From the NCBI GenBank assembly GCA_032622095.1, contig CP136066.1:133083917-133147916 (forward strand): 64,000 nt of DNA. The letters run 5' to 3'. The notes under the pieces are model-generated. The model saw only the letters and a list, made by a program, of their open reading frames with translations, ran no database searches and was not told where the DNA came from. Below, piece after piece: positions 14,001 through 25,900 of the stretch. Each line of letters starts with the position of its first letter. The stretch's first letter is position 1. Both the position numbers and the translations under genes were made by a program. The DNA is from Siphonodentalium dalli (Eukaryota; Mollusca; Scaphopoda; Gadilida; Siphonodentaliidae).

Positions 14001-17000
14001 ATCCAAGATGGCTGCTGGCGGCCATGTTTTTTGGCCGAATGACCCCAAAATGATTCATTCCCATCTACATGTCATTATTAACATTCATGACAAATTTTAT
14101 GATGATCAGACTAAAGTTACAACCTGTAGCCCGTGCTAAAGGATTTAGTCATACAAAGAGTAAAATCCAAGATGGCTGCTGGCGACCATGTTTTTCGGCC
14201 GATTGACCCCAAAATAACTCGTTCCCATCTGCATGTCATTGTTAACATCCATGACCAATTTTATGATGATCAGACTAAAGGTACGACCTGTAGCCCGTGC
14301 TAAAGAATTTAGTCATACAAAGAGTAAAATCCAAGATGGCTGCTGGCAGCCATGTTTTTCGCCAAATGACCCCAAAATTATGCGTTCCCATCTACATGTC
14401 AATATTAACATCCATGACAAATTTCATGATGATCAGACGAACAGTACAACCTGTGGCCCGTGCTAATGGATTAAATTTTGAAATCCAAGATGGCCGCTGG
14501 CGGCCATGTTTTTTGGCCGAATGACCCCAAAATGACTCGTTCCTATCTACATGTCATTATTAACATTCATGACAAATTTTATGATGATCAGACTAAAGGT
14601 ACGACCTGTAGCCCGTACTAAAGGATTTAGTCATACAAAGAGTAAAATCCAAGATGGCTGCTGGCGGCCATGTTTTTTGGCCGAATGACCCCAAAATGAT
14701 TCATTCCCATCTACATGTCATTATTAACATTCATGACAAATTTTATGATGATCAGACTAAAGTTACAACCTGTAGCCAGTGCTAAAGGATTTAGTCATAC
14801 AAAGAGTAAAATCCAAGATGGCTGCTGGCGACCATGTTTTTCGGCCGATTGACCCCAAAATAACTCGTTCCCATCTGCATGTCATTGTTAACATCCATGA
14901 CCAATTTTATGATGATCAGACTAAAGGTACGACCTGTAGCCCGTGCTAAAGAATTTAGTCATACAAAGAGTAAAATCCAAGATGGCTGCTGGCAGCCATG
15001 TTTTTCGCCAAATGACCCCAAAATTATGCGTTCCCATCTACATGTCAATATTAACATCCATGACAAATTTCATGATGATCAGACGAACAGTACAACCTGT
15101 GGCCCGTGCTAATGGATTAAATTTGGAAATCCAAGATGGCCGCTGGCGGCCATGTTTTTTGGCCGAATGACCCCAAAATGACTCGTTCCTATCTACATGT
15201 CATTATTAACATTCATGACAAATTTTATGATGATCAGACTAAAGGTACGACCTGTAGCCCGTACTAAAGGATTTAGTCATACAAAGAGTAAAATCCAAGA
15301 TGGCTGCTGGCGGCCATGTTTTTTGGCCGAATGACCCCAAAATGACTCGTTCCCATCTACATGTCATTATTAACATTCATGACAAATTTTATGATGATAA
15401 GACGAAAGATACAACCTGTAGCCCGTGCTAAAGGATTTAGTCATACGAAGAGTAAAATCCAAGATGGCTGCTGGCGACCATGTTTTTTGACCGAATGACC
15501 CCAAAATGACTCGTTCCCATCTACATGTCATTGTTAACATCCATGACAAATTTTATGATGATCAGACTAAAGATACGACCTGTAGCCCGTGCTAAAGAAT
15601 TTAGTCATACAAAGAGTAAAATCCAAGATGGCTGCTGGCGGCCATGTTTTTCGCCAAATGACCCCAAAATTACTCGTTCCCATCTACATGTCAATATTAA
15701 CATCCATGACAAATTTCATGATGATCAGACGAACAGTACAACCTGTGGCCCGTGCTAATGGATTAAATTTTGAAATCCAAGATGGCCGCTTGCGGCCATG
15801 TTTTTTGTCCGAATGACCCCAAAATGACTCGTTCCCATCTACATTTCAATATTAACATCCATGACAAATTTCATGATGATCAGACGAACAGTACGACCTG
15901 CATGTGGCCCGTGCTAATGGATTAAATTTTGAAATCCAAGATGGCCGATGGCGGCCATGTTTTTTGTCCGAATGACCCCAAAATGACTCGTTCCCATTTA
16001 CATTCCAATTTCAACAGCCATGACAAATTTCATGATTATCAGACTAAAGGTACGACCTGTAGCCCGTGCTAAAGGATTTAGTGATACAAAGAGTAAAATC
16101 CAAGATGGCTGCTGGCGGCCATGTTTTTTGGCCGAATGACCCCAAAATGACTCGTTCCCATCTACATTCCAATTTCAACAGCCATGACAAATTTCATGAT
16201 TATCAGACTAAAGGTACGACCTGTAGCCCGTGCTAAAGGATTTAGTCATACAAAGAGTAAAATCCAAGATGGCTGCTGGCGGCCATGTTTTTTGGCCGAA
16301 TGACCCCAAAATGATTCATTCCCATCTACATGTCATTATTAACATTCATGACAAATTTGATGATGATCAAACTAAAGGTACAACCTGTAGCCCGTGCTAA
16401 AGGATTTAGTCATACAAAGAGTAAAATCCAAGATGGCTGCTGGCGGCCATGTTTTTCGCCAAATGACCCCAAAATTACTCGTTCCCATCTACATTTCAAT
16501 ATTAACATCCATGACAAATTTCATGATGATCAGACGAACAGTACGACCTGCATGTGGCCCGTGCTAATGGATTAAATTTTGAAATCCAAGATGGCCGATG
16601 GCAGCCATGTTTTTTGTCCGAATGACCCCAAAATGACTCGTTCCCATCTACATGTCATCTTGAAATTCCATGACAAATTTTATGATGATCAGACTAAAGG
16701 TACGACCTGTAGCCCGTGCTAAAGAATTTAGTCATACAAAGAGTAAAATCCAAGATGGCTGCTGGTGGCCATGTTTTTCGCCAAATGACCCCAAAATTAC
16801 TCGTTCCCATCTACATTTCAATATTAACATCCATGACAAATTTCATGATGATCAGACGAACAGTACGACCTGCATGTGGCCCGTGCTAATGGATTAAATT
16901 TTGAAATCCAAGATGGCCACTGGCGGCCATGTTTTTAGGCCGAATGACCCCAAAATGACTCGTTCCTATCTACATGTCATTATTAACATTCATGACAAAT

Positions 17001-19749
17001 GTTATGATGATCAGACTAAAGATACAACCTGTAGCCCGTGCTAAAGGATTTAGTCATACAAAGAGTAAAATCCAAGATGGCTGCTGGCGACCATGTCTTT
17101 TGGCCAAATGACCCCAAAATGACTCGTTCCCATCTACATTCCAATTTCAACAGCCATGACAAATTTCATGATTATCAGACTAAAGGTACGACCTGTAGCC
17201 CGATCTAAAGGATTTAGTCATACAAAGAGTAAAATCCAAGATGGCTGCTGGCGGCCATGTTTTTTGGCCGAATGACCCCAAAATGATTCATTCCCATCTA
17301 CATGTCATTATTAACATTCATGACAAATTTTATGATGATCAGACTAAAGTTACAACCTGTAGCCCGTGCTAAAGGATTTAGTCATACAAAGAGTAAAATC
17401 CAAGATGGCTGCTGGCGACCATGTTTTTCGGCCGATTGACCCCAAAATAACTCGTTCCCATCTGCATGTCATTGTTAACATCCATGACCAATTTTATGAT
17501 GATCAGACTAAAGGTACGACCTGTAGCCCATGCTAAAGAATTTAGTCATACAAAGAGTAAAATCCAAGATGGCTGCTGGCAGTAATGTTTTTCGCCAAAT
17601 GACCCCAAAATTACTCGTTCCCATCTACATGTCAATATTAACATCCATGACAAATTTCATGATGATCAGACGAACAGTACAACCTGTGGCCCGTGCTAAT
17701 GGATTAAATTTTGAAATCCAAGATGGCCGCTGGCGGCCATGTTTTTTGGCCGAATGACCCCAAAATGACTCGTTCCTATCTACATGTCATTATTAACATT
17801 CATGACAAATTTTATGATGATCAGACTAAAGGTACGACCTGTAGCCCGTACTAAAGGATTTAGTCATACAAAGAGTAAAATCCAAGATGGCTGCTGGCGG
17901 CCATGTTTTTTGGCCGAATGACCCCAAAATGACTCGTTCCCATCTACATGTCATTATTAACATTCATGACAAATTTTATGATGATAAGACTAAAGATACA
18001 ACCTGTAGCCCGTGCTAAAGGATTTAGTCATACAAAGAGTAAAATCCAAGATGGCTGCTGTCGACCATGTTTTTTGACCGAATGACCCCAAAATGACTCG
18101 TTCCCATCTACATGTCATTGTTAACATCCATGACAAATTTTATGATGATCAGACTAAAGATACGACCTGTAGCCCGTACTAAAGAATTTAGTCATACAAA
18201 GAGTAAAATCCAAGATGGCTGCTGGCGGCCATGTTTTTCGCCAAATGACCCCAAAATTACTCGTTCCCATCTACATGTCAATATTAACATCCATGACAAA
18301 TTTCATGATGATCAGACGATCAGTACAACCTGTGGCCCGTGCTAATGGATTAAATTTTGAAATCCAAGATGGCCGCTTGCGGCCATGTTTTTTGTCCGAA
18401 TGACCCCAAAATGACTCGTTCCCATCTACATTTCAATATTAACATCCATGACAAATTTCATGATGATCAGACGAACAGTACGACCTGCATGTGGCCCGTG
18501 CTAATGGATTAAATTTTGAAATCCAAGATGGCCGATGGCGGCCATGTTTTTTGTCCGAATGACCCCAAAATGACTCGTTCCCATTTACATTCCAATTTCA
18601 ACAACCATGACAAATTTCATGATTATCAGACTAAAGGTACGACCTGTAGCCCGTGCTAAAGGATTTAGTCATACAAAGAGTAAAATCCAAGATGGCTGCT
18701 GGCGGCCATGTTTTTTGGCCGAATGACCCCAAAATGACTCGTTCCCATCTACATTCCAATTTCAACAGCCATGACAAATTTCATGATTATCAGACTAAAT
18801 GTACGACCTGTAGCCCGTGCTAAAGGATTTAGTCATACAAAGAGTAAAATCCAAGATGGCTGCTGGCGGCCATGTTTTTTGGCCGAATGACCCCAAAATG
18901 ATTCATTCCCATCTACATGTCATTATTAACATTCATGACAAATTTGATGATGATCAGACTAAAGGTACAACCTGTAGCCCGTGCTAAAGGATTTAGTCAT
19001 ACAAAGAGTAAAATCCAAGATGGCTGCTGGCGGCCATGTTTTTAGCCAAATGACCCCAAAATTACTCGTTCCCATCTACATTTCAATATTAACATCCATG
19101 ACAAATTTCATGATGATCAGACGAACAGTACGACCTGCATGTGGCCCGTGCTAATGGATTAAATTTTGAAATCCAAGATGGCCGATGGCAGCCATGTTTT
19201 TTGTCCGAATGACCCCAAAATGACTCGTTCCCATCTACATGTCATCTTGAAATTCCATGACAAATTTTATGATGATCAGACTAAAGGTACGACCTGTAGC
19301 CCGTGCTAAAGAATTTAGTCATACAAAGAGTAAAATCCAAGATGGCTGCTGGCGGCCATGTTTTTCGCAAAATGACCCCAAAATTACTCGTTCCCATCTA
19401 CATTTCAATATTAATATCCATGACAAATTTCATGATGATCAGACGAACAGTACGACCTGCATGTGGCCCGTGCTAATGGATTAAATTTTGAAATCCAAGA
19501 TGGCCACTGGCGGCCATGTTTTTTGGCCGAATGACCCCAAAATGACTCGTTCCTATCTACATGTCATTATTAACATTCATGACAAATGTTATGATGATCA
19601 GACTAAAGATACAACCTGTAGCCCGTGCTAAAGGATTTAGTCATACAAAGAGTAAAATCCAAGATGGCTGCTGGCGACCATGTTTTTTGGCCAAATGACC
19701 CCAAAATGACTCGTTCCCATCTACATTCCAATTTCAACAGCCATGACAA
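8660..19749. repeat. Higher-order duplication, 5,979-bp offset (~37 monomers)
   Basis: About 5.1 kb (8,660-13,770) is repeated with few visible substitutions at about 14,640-19,749. Marker pairs at exactly 5,979 bp include 9,546/15,525, 10,351/16,330, 11,551/17,530, 12,236/18,215 and 13,278/19,257. Within the first copy a 2,587-bp offset is also visible (8,900/11,487, 9,546/12,133, 10,691/13,278), so the long unit was assembled from shorter duplications. The match stops near 13,770/19,749, where one copy switches from class A to class B half-monomers. Confidence 0.85.
14030..15331. repeat. Tandem 646-bp (four-monomer) duplication
   Basis: The four-monomer block beginning near 14,030 is repeated immediately from about 14,686. 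Both copies share the private change AAAATTATGCGTTCCC (14,374 and 15,020), which occurs nowhere else that I see in the array. This is probably one of the youngest events. Confidence 0.85.
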
Positions 19750-21951
19750 ATTTCATGATTATCAGACTAAAGGTACGACCTGTAGCCCGTACTAAAGGAT
19801 TTAGTCATACAAAGAGTAAAATCCAAGATGGCTGCTGGCGGCCATGTTTTTTGGCCGAATGACCCCAAAATGACTCGTTCCCATCTACATGTGATTATTA
19901 ACATCCATGACAAATTTTATGATGATCAGACTAAAAGTAGGACCTGTAGCCCGTGCTAAAGGATTTAGTCATGCAAAGAGTAAAATCCAAGACGGCTGCT
20001 GGCGGCCATGTTTTTTGGCCGAATGACCCCAAAATGACTCGTTCCCATCTACATGTCATTATTAACATTCATGACAAATTTTATGATGATCAGACTAAAG
20101 ATACAACCTGTAGCCCGTGCTAAAGGATTTAGTCATACAAAGAGTAAAATCCAAGATGGCTGCTGGCGACCATGTTTTTTGACAGAATGACCCCAAAATG
20201 ACTCGTTCCCATCTACATGTCATTGTTAACATCCATGACAAATTTTATGATGATCAGACTAAAGATACGACCTGTAGCCCGTGCTAAAGAATTTAGTCAT
20301 ACAAAGAGTAAAATCCAAGATGGCTGCTGGCGGCCATGTTTTTCGCCAAATGACCCCAAAATTACTATTTCCCATCTACATTTCAATATTAACATCCATG
20401 ACAAATTTCATGATGATCAGACGAACAGTACGACCTGCATGTGGCCCGTGCTAATGGATTAAATTTTGAAATCCAAGATGGCCGATGGCGGCCATGTTTT
20501 TTGTCCGAATGACCCCAAAATGACTCGTTCCCATTTACATTCCAATTTCAACAGCCATGAAAATTTTTATGCTGATCAGACTAAAGGTACGACCTGTAGC
20601 CCGTACTAAAGGATTTAGTCATACAAAGAGTAAAATCCAAGATGGCTGCTGGCGGCCATGTTTTTTGGCCGAATGACCCCAAAATGACTCGTTCCCATCT
20701 ACATGTCAATATTAATATCCATGACAAATTTCATGATGATCAGACGAACAGTACGACCTGCATGTGGCCCGTGCTAATGGATTAAATTTTGAAATCCAAG
20801 ATGGCCACTGGCGGCCATGTTTTTTGGCCGAATGACCCCAAAATGACTCGTTCCTATCTACATGTCATTATTAACATTCATGACAAATGTTATGATGATC
20901 AGACTAAAGATACAACCTGTAGCCCGTGCTAAAGGATTTAGTCATACAAAGAGTAAAATCCAAGATGGCTGCTGGCGACCATGTTTTTTGGCCAAATGAC
21001 CCCAAAATGACTCGTTCCCATCTACATTCCAATTTCAACAGCCATGACAAATTTCATGATTATCAGACTAAAGGTACGACCTGTAGCCCGTACTAAAGGA
21101 TTTAGTCATACAAAGAGTAAAATCCAAGATGGCTGCTGGCGGCCATGTTTTTTGGCCGAATGACCCCAAAATGACTCGTTCCCATCTACATGTGATTATT
21201 AACATCCATGACAAATTTTATGATGATCAGACTAAAAGTAGGACCTGTAGCCCGTGCTAAAGGATTTAGTCATGCAAAGAGTAAAATCCAAGACGGCTGC
21301 TGGCGGCCATGTTTTTTGGCCGAATGACCCCAAAATGACTCGTTCCCATCTACATGTCATTATTAACATTCATGACAAATTTTATGATGATCAGACTAAA
21401 GATACAACCTGTAGCCCGTGCTAAAGGATTTAGTCATACAAAGAGTAAAATCCAAGATGGCTGCTGGCGACCATGTTTTTTGACAGAATGACCCCAAAAT
21501 GACTCGTTCCCATCTACATGTCATTGTTAACATCCATGACAAATTTTATGATGATCAGACTAAAGATACGACCTGTAGCCCGTGCTAAAGAATTTAGTCA
21601 TACAAAGAGTAAAATCCAAGATGGCTGCTGGCGGCCATGTTTTTCGCCAAATGACCCCAAAATTACTCGTTCCCATCTACATTTCAATATTAACATCCAT
21701 GACAAATTTCATGATGATCAGACGAACAGTACGACCTGCATGTGGCCCGTGCTAATGGATTAAATTTTGAAATCCAAGATGGCCGATGGCGGCCATGTTT
21801 TTTGTCCGAATGACCCCAAAATGACTCGTTCCCATTTACATTCCAATTTCAACAGCCATGAAAATTTTTATGCTGATCAGACTAAAGGTACGACCTGTAG
21901 CCCGTACTAAAGGATTTAGTCATACAAAGAGTAAAATCCAAGATGGCTGCT
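19400..21951. repeat. Tandem 1,301-bp (eight-monomer) duplication
   Basis: Markers pair at 1,301 bp. The ATTAATATCC variant is at 19,410 and 20,711, the AAAAGTAGGACC plus ATGCAAAGAG plus CAAGACGGCTGC monomer is at ~19,935 and ~21,236, and the TTTTTTGACAGAATG variant is at ~20,176 and ~21,477. The two copies are nearly identical by eye. Confidence 0.85.
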
Positions 21952-23099
21952 GGCGGCCATGTTTTTTGGCCGAATGACCCCAAAATGACTCGTTCCCCTC
22001 TACATGTCATTATTAACATTCATGACAAATTTTATGATGATCAGACTAAAGATACAACCTGTAGCCCGTGCTAAAGGATTTAGTCATACAAAGAGTAAAA
22101 TCCAAGATGGCTGCTGGCGACCATGTTTTTTGGCCGAATGACCCCAAAATTACTCGTTCCCATCTACATGTCAATATTATCATCCATGACAAATTTCATG
22201 ATGATCAGACAAACAGTAAGACCTGTGGCCCGTGCTAATGGATAACATTTTGAAATCCAAGATGGCCGCTGGCGGCCATGGTTTTTGTCCGAATGACCCC
22301 AAAATTACTCGTTCCCATTTACATTCCAATTTCAACAGCCATTACAAATTTTATGATGATCAGACTAAAGGTACGACCTGTAGTCCGTGCTAAAGGATTT
22401 AGTCATACAAAGAGTAAAATCCAAGATGGCTGCTGGCGGCCATGTTTTTTTAGCCGAATGACCCCATAAATGACTCGTTCCCATCTACATGTCATTATTA
22501 ACATTCATGACAAATTTTATGATGATCAGACTAAAGTTACAACCTGTAGCCCGTGCTAAAGGATTTAGTCATACAAAGAGTAAAATCCAAGATGGCTGCT
22601 GGCGACCATGTTTTTCGGCCGATTGACCCCAAAATTACTCGTTCCCATCTGCATGTCATTGTTAACATCCATGACCAATTTTATGATGATCAGACTAAAG
22701 GTACGACCTGTAGCCCGTGCTAAAGAATTTAGTCATACAAAGAGTAAAATCTAAGATGGCTGCTGGCAGCCATGTTTTTCGCCAAATGACCCCAAAATTA
22801 CTCGTTCCCATCTACATGTCAATATTAACATCCTTGACAAATTTCATGATGATCAGACGAACAGTACAACCTGTGGCCCGTGCTAATGGATTAAATTTTG
22901 AAATCCAAGATGGCCGCTGGCGGCCATGTTTTTTGGCCGAATGACCCCAAAATGACTCGTTCCTATCTACATGTCATTATTAACATTCATGACAAATGTT
23001 ATGATGATCAGACTAAAGATACAACCTGTAGCCCGTGCTAAAGGATTTAGTCATACAAAGAGTAAAATCCAAGATGGCTGCTGGCGACCATGTTTTTTG

Positions 23100-25122
23100 G
23101 CCAAATGACCCCAAAATGACTCGTTCCCATCTACATGTCATTGTTAACATCCATGAAAAATGTTATGATGATCAGACTAAAGGTACGACCTGTAGCCCGT
23201 GCTAAATAATTTAGTCATACAAAGAGTAAAATCCAAGATGGCTGCTGGCGGCCATGTTTTTTGTCCGAATGACCCCAAAATTACTCGTTCCCATCTATAT
23301 GTCAATATTATCATCCATGACAAATTTCATGATGATCAGACAAACAGTGCGACCTGTGGCCCGTGCTAATGGATTGAATTTTGAAAACAAAGATGGCCAC
23401 TGGCGGCCATGTTTTTTTTCCGAATGACCCCAAAATGACTCGTTCCCATCTACATTCCAATTTCAACAGCCATGACAAATTTCATGATTATCAGACTAAA
23501 GGTACGACCTGTAGCCCGTGCTAAAGGATTTAGTCATACAAAGAGTAAAATCCAAGATGGCTGCTGGCGGCCATGTTTTTCGGCCAAATGACCCCAAAAG
23601 TACTCGTTCCCATCTACATGTCAATATTAACATCCATGACAAATTTCATGCTGATCAGACGAACAGTACTAACTGTGGCCCGTGCTAATGGATTAAATTT
23701 TTAAATGCAAGATGGCTGCTGGCGGCCATGTTTTTTGTCCGAATGACCCCAAAATGACTCGTTCCCATCTACATTCCAATTTCAACAGCCATGACAAATT
23801 TTATGATGATCCGACTAAATGTACGACCTGCAGCCCGTGCTAAAGAATTTAGTCATACAAAGAGTAAAATCCAAGATGTCTGCTGGCGGCCATGTTTTTT
23901 TGGCCGAATGACCCCAAAATTACTCGTTCCCATCTACATGTCAATATTATCATCCATGACAAGTTTCATGATGATCAGACAAACAGTACGACCTGTGGCC
24001 CGTGCTAATGGATTAAATTTTGAAATCCAAGATGGCCGCTGGCGGCCATGTTTTTTGTCCGAATGACCCCAAAATGACTCGTTCCCATCCACATTACAAT
24101 ATCAACAGCCATTACAAATTTTATGATGATCAGACTAAAGGTACGACCTGTAGCCCATGCTAAAGGATTTAGTCATACAAAGAGTAAAATCCAAGATGGC
24201 TGCTGGCGGCCATGTTTTTTGGCCGAATGACCCCAAAATGACTCGTTCCCATCTACATGTGATTATTAACATCCATGTCAAATTTTATGATGATCAGACT
24301 AAAAGTAGGACCTGTAGCCCGTGCTAAAGGATTTAGTCATGCAAAGAGTAAAATCCAAGACGGCTGCTGGCGGCCATGTTTTTTGGCCGAATGACCCCAA
24401 AATGACTCGTTCCAATCTACATGTCATTGTTAACATCCATGACAAATTTTATGATGATCAGACTAAAGGTACGACATGTAGCCCGTGCTAAAGAATTTAG
24501 TCATACAAAGAGTAAAATCCAAGATGGCTGCTGGCGGCCATGTGTTTTGTCCGAATGACCCCAAAATTACTCGTTCCCATCTACATGTCAATATTATCAT
24601 GCATGACAAATTTCATGATGATCAGACAAACAGTGCGACATGTGGCCCGTGCTAATGGATTGAATTTTGAAAACAAAGATGGCCACTGGCGGCAATGTTT
24701 TTTGTCCGAATGACCCCAAAATGACTCGTTCCCATCTACATTCCAATTTCAACAGCCATGACAAATTTCATGATTATCAGACTAAAGGTACGACCTGTAG
24801 CCCGTGCTAAAGGATTTAGTCATACAAAGAGTAAAATCCAAGATGGCTGCTGGCGACCATGTTTTTTGGCCGAATGACCCCAAAATTACTCGTTCCCATC
24901 TACATGTCAATATTATCATCCATGACAAATTTCATGACGATCAGACGAACAGTACGGCCTGTAGCCCGTGCTAATTGATTGAATTTTGAAATCTAAGATG
25001 GCCGCTGGTGGCCATGTTTTTTTTCCGATTGACCCCAAAATGAATCATTCCGGTACAAATGTTGATGTCAACAGCTATGACAAATTTCATAATGATCCGA
25101 TCAAAGGTACGACCTGTAGCCT
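23100..25122. repeat. Diverged right margin of the satellite array
   Basis: Monomers here differ more from one another than in the interior. Private changes include GATCCGACTAAATG, TTTTTTTTCCGAATG and GGTACAAATGTTGATGTC. The last recognisable monomer decays at about 25,120. The variant GAAAACAAAGATGGCCACTG occurs here twice (~23,385 and ~24,670) and again at ~447. Older, less homogenised monomers at a satellite edge are what unequal exchange predicts. Confidence 0.75.
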
Positions 25123-25202
25123 CTATTGTTGACGCCTTACGCACACACGGACGACAAAGCCATGGCAATAGCTCAAACTTTACAAAGTAAAGTTGAGCTA
25201 AT
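25123..25202 (-). repeat. Hairpin-head segment of a dispersed repeat abutting the satellite
   Basis: Read on the minus strand, this starts ATTAGCTCAACTTTAC, folds back through an almost perfect 13-bp hairpin (25,170-25,199, one bulged base), continues GAGCTATTGCC and TCGTCCGT, and ends CGTCAACAAT directly against the satellite. The intact dispersed repeat at 48,087 has the same order: TTAGCTCA, hairpin, GAGCTAT, CGTCGTCC and then CGTCAACAAT. I infer that the satellite lies where the body of such an element would be. Confidence 0.6.
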
Positions 25203-25900
25203 AAGGTTATTTGTAATCATCGGGGGGTGCACGTGGACCTTATTGGCTCCCCGACTAAACCGTTTGTCGCATTTCATAAATCCAAAGAGGTGGCAGGCCT
25301 GTGAAACCGAAAGCGCATTCAAATCAAATCGCGGACATAAAGGGGCTTTGAATGATGGCATCGTGGTTTATGTCAGATCCAAATCTATAGGAACCCTCTT
25401 CCCCCAATTACGTCTATCAGATCACCCATGCTAACAACGAACTGAATTTCCACCACATTTGACCTGGCATTTATACATGGATTGCCACAATATATCATGA
25501 TAATCCCGGGTCGTACGCTGTGATTGGTCATATAGTATTGACAATAAACAGGTAATGGTTATCGTAGTGTTGGAAATGAGACAATTGCAGTCAGATGCTC
25601 GTAGCCCGTTTATATATAACCATGGGTATATGCGAAAAATACACAACGAAAACACACTCCACAGTTTGGATCGATAAGTCTTGCCCTGTGTATTTTGATG
25701 TTCAATTTTTTGACAATCGGTCTTCCGTATCAATTATACAACACAATTATCGTCTTACTTGCAGCACGACTTTATCGTGTGATCGTCACGGAAGCGTTTT
25801 ATTTCAGAGTATGGTTAATACATTGCCGCCGGTGAAGTGTATTATCGGATAAGAAACAAATAAGCCTATGCCGAGGGCAGACACTAAAGTTGCGAGAGGC
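25203..25900. other. Unassigned sequence right of the array
   Basis: I see no repeat family, RNA gene or convincing coding exon here. Short open frames (up to ~100 codons) show no recognisable domain and overlap one another on both strands. Confidence 0.5.

Larger units (their letters stand above)
1..25122. repeat. Satellite DNA array, ~155-164 bp monomers
   Basis: This is a continuous head-to-tail array of roughly 155 monomers (length divided by ~162 bp) that runs off the left edge. The recurring landmark TGACCCCAAAATGACTCGTT falls at positions 7, 171, 335, 490 and 654, giving spacings of 164, 164, 155 and 164. Class A monomers (164 bp) carry TTTAGTCATACAAAGAG before AAATCCAAGATGGC. Class B monomers (155 bp, or 159 bp with an extra CATG in CCTGCATGTGGCCC) carry GGATTAAATTTTGAAATCC there instead. 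All monomers point the same way. Short open frames of 60-102 codons recur, but they are by-products of the repeat: each spans a monomer junction and the same sequence is read in several frames. I see no transposon interrupting the array. Confidence 0.97.

Noticed and set aside
583-24066. Dozens of open frames of 60-91 codons with similar peptides (for example SKIQDGCW, TRSHLH, NIHDKFHDD)
   Set aside because: They recur because the satellite monomer recurs, appear in more than one frame of the same DNA, and break whenever monomer length changes. 164 and 155 bp are not multiples of three, so no long frame can persist. Not genes.
1-25122. CRISPR array
   Set aside because: Repeats are ~160 bp, adjacent and degenerate, with no unique spacers, in a eukaryotic context.
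1-25122. CENP-B box in the satellite monomer
   Set aside because: I checked CCCG-containing and TTCG-like stretches of the monomer on both strands against the TTCGNNNNANNCGGG core and found no match. Centromere identity is therefore not claimed.
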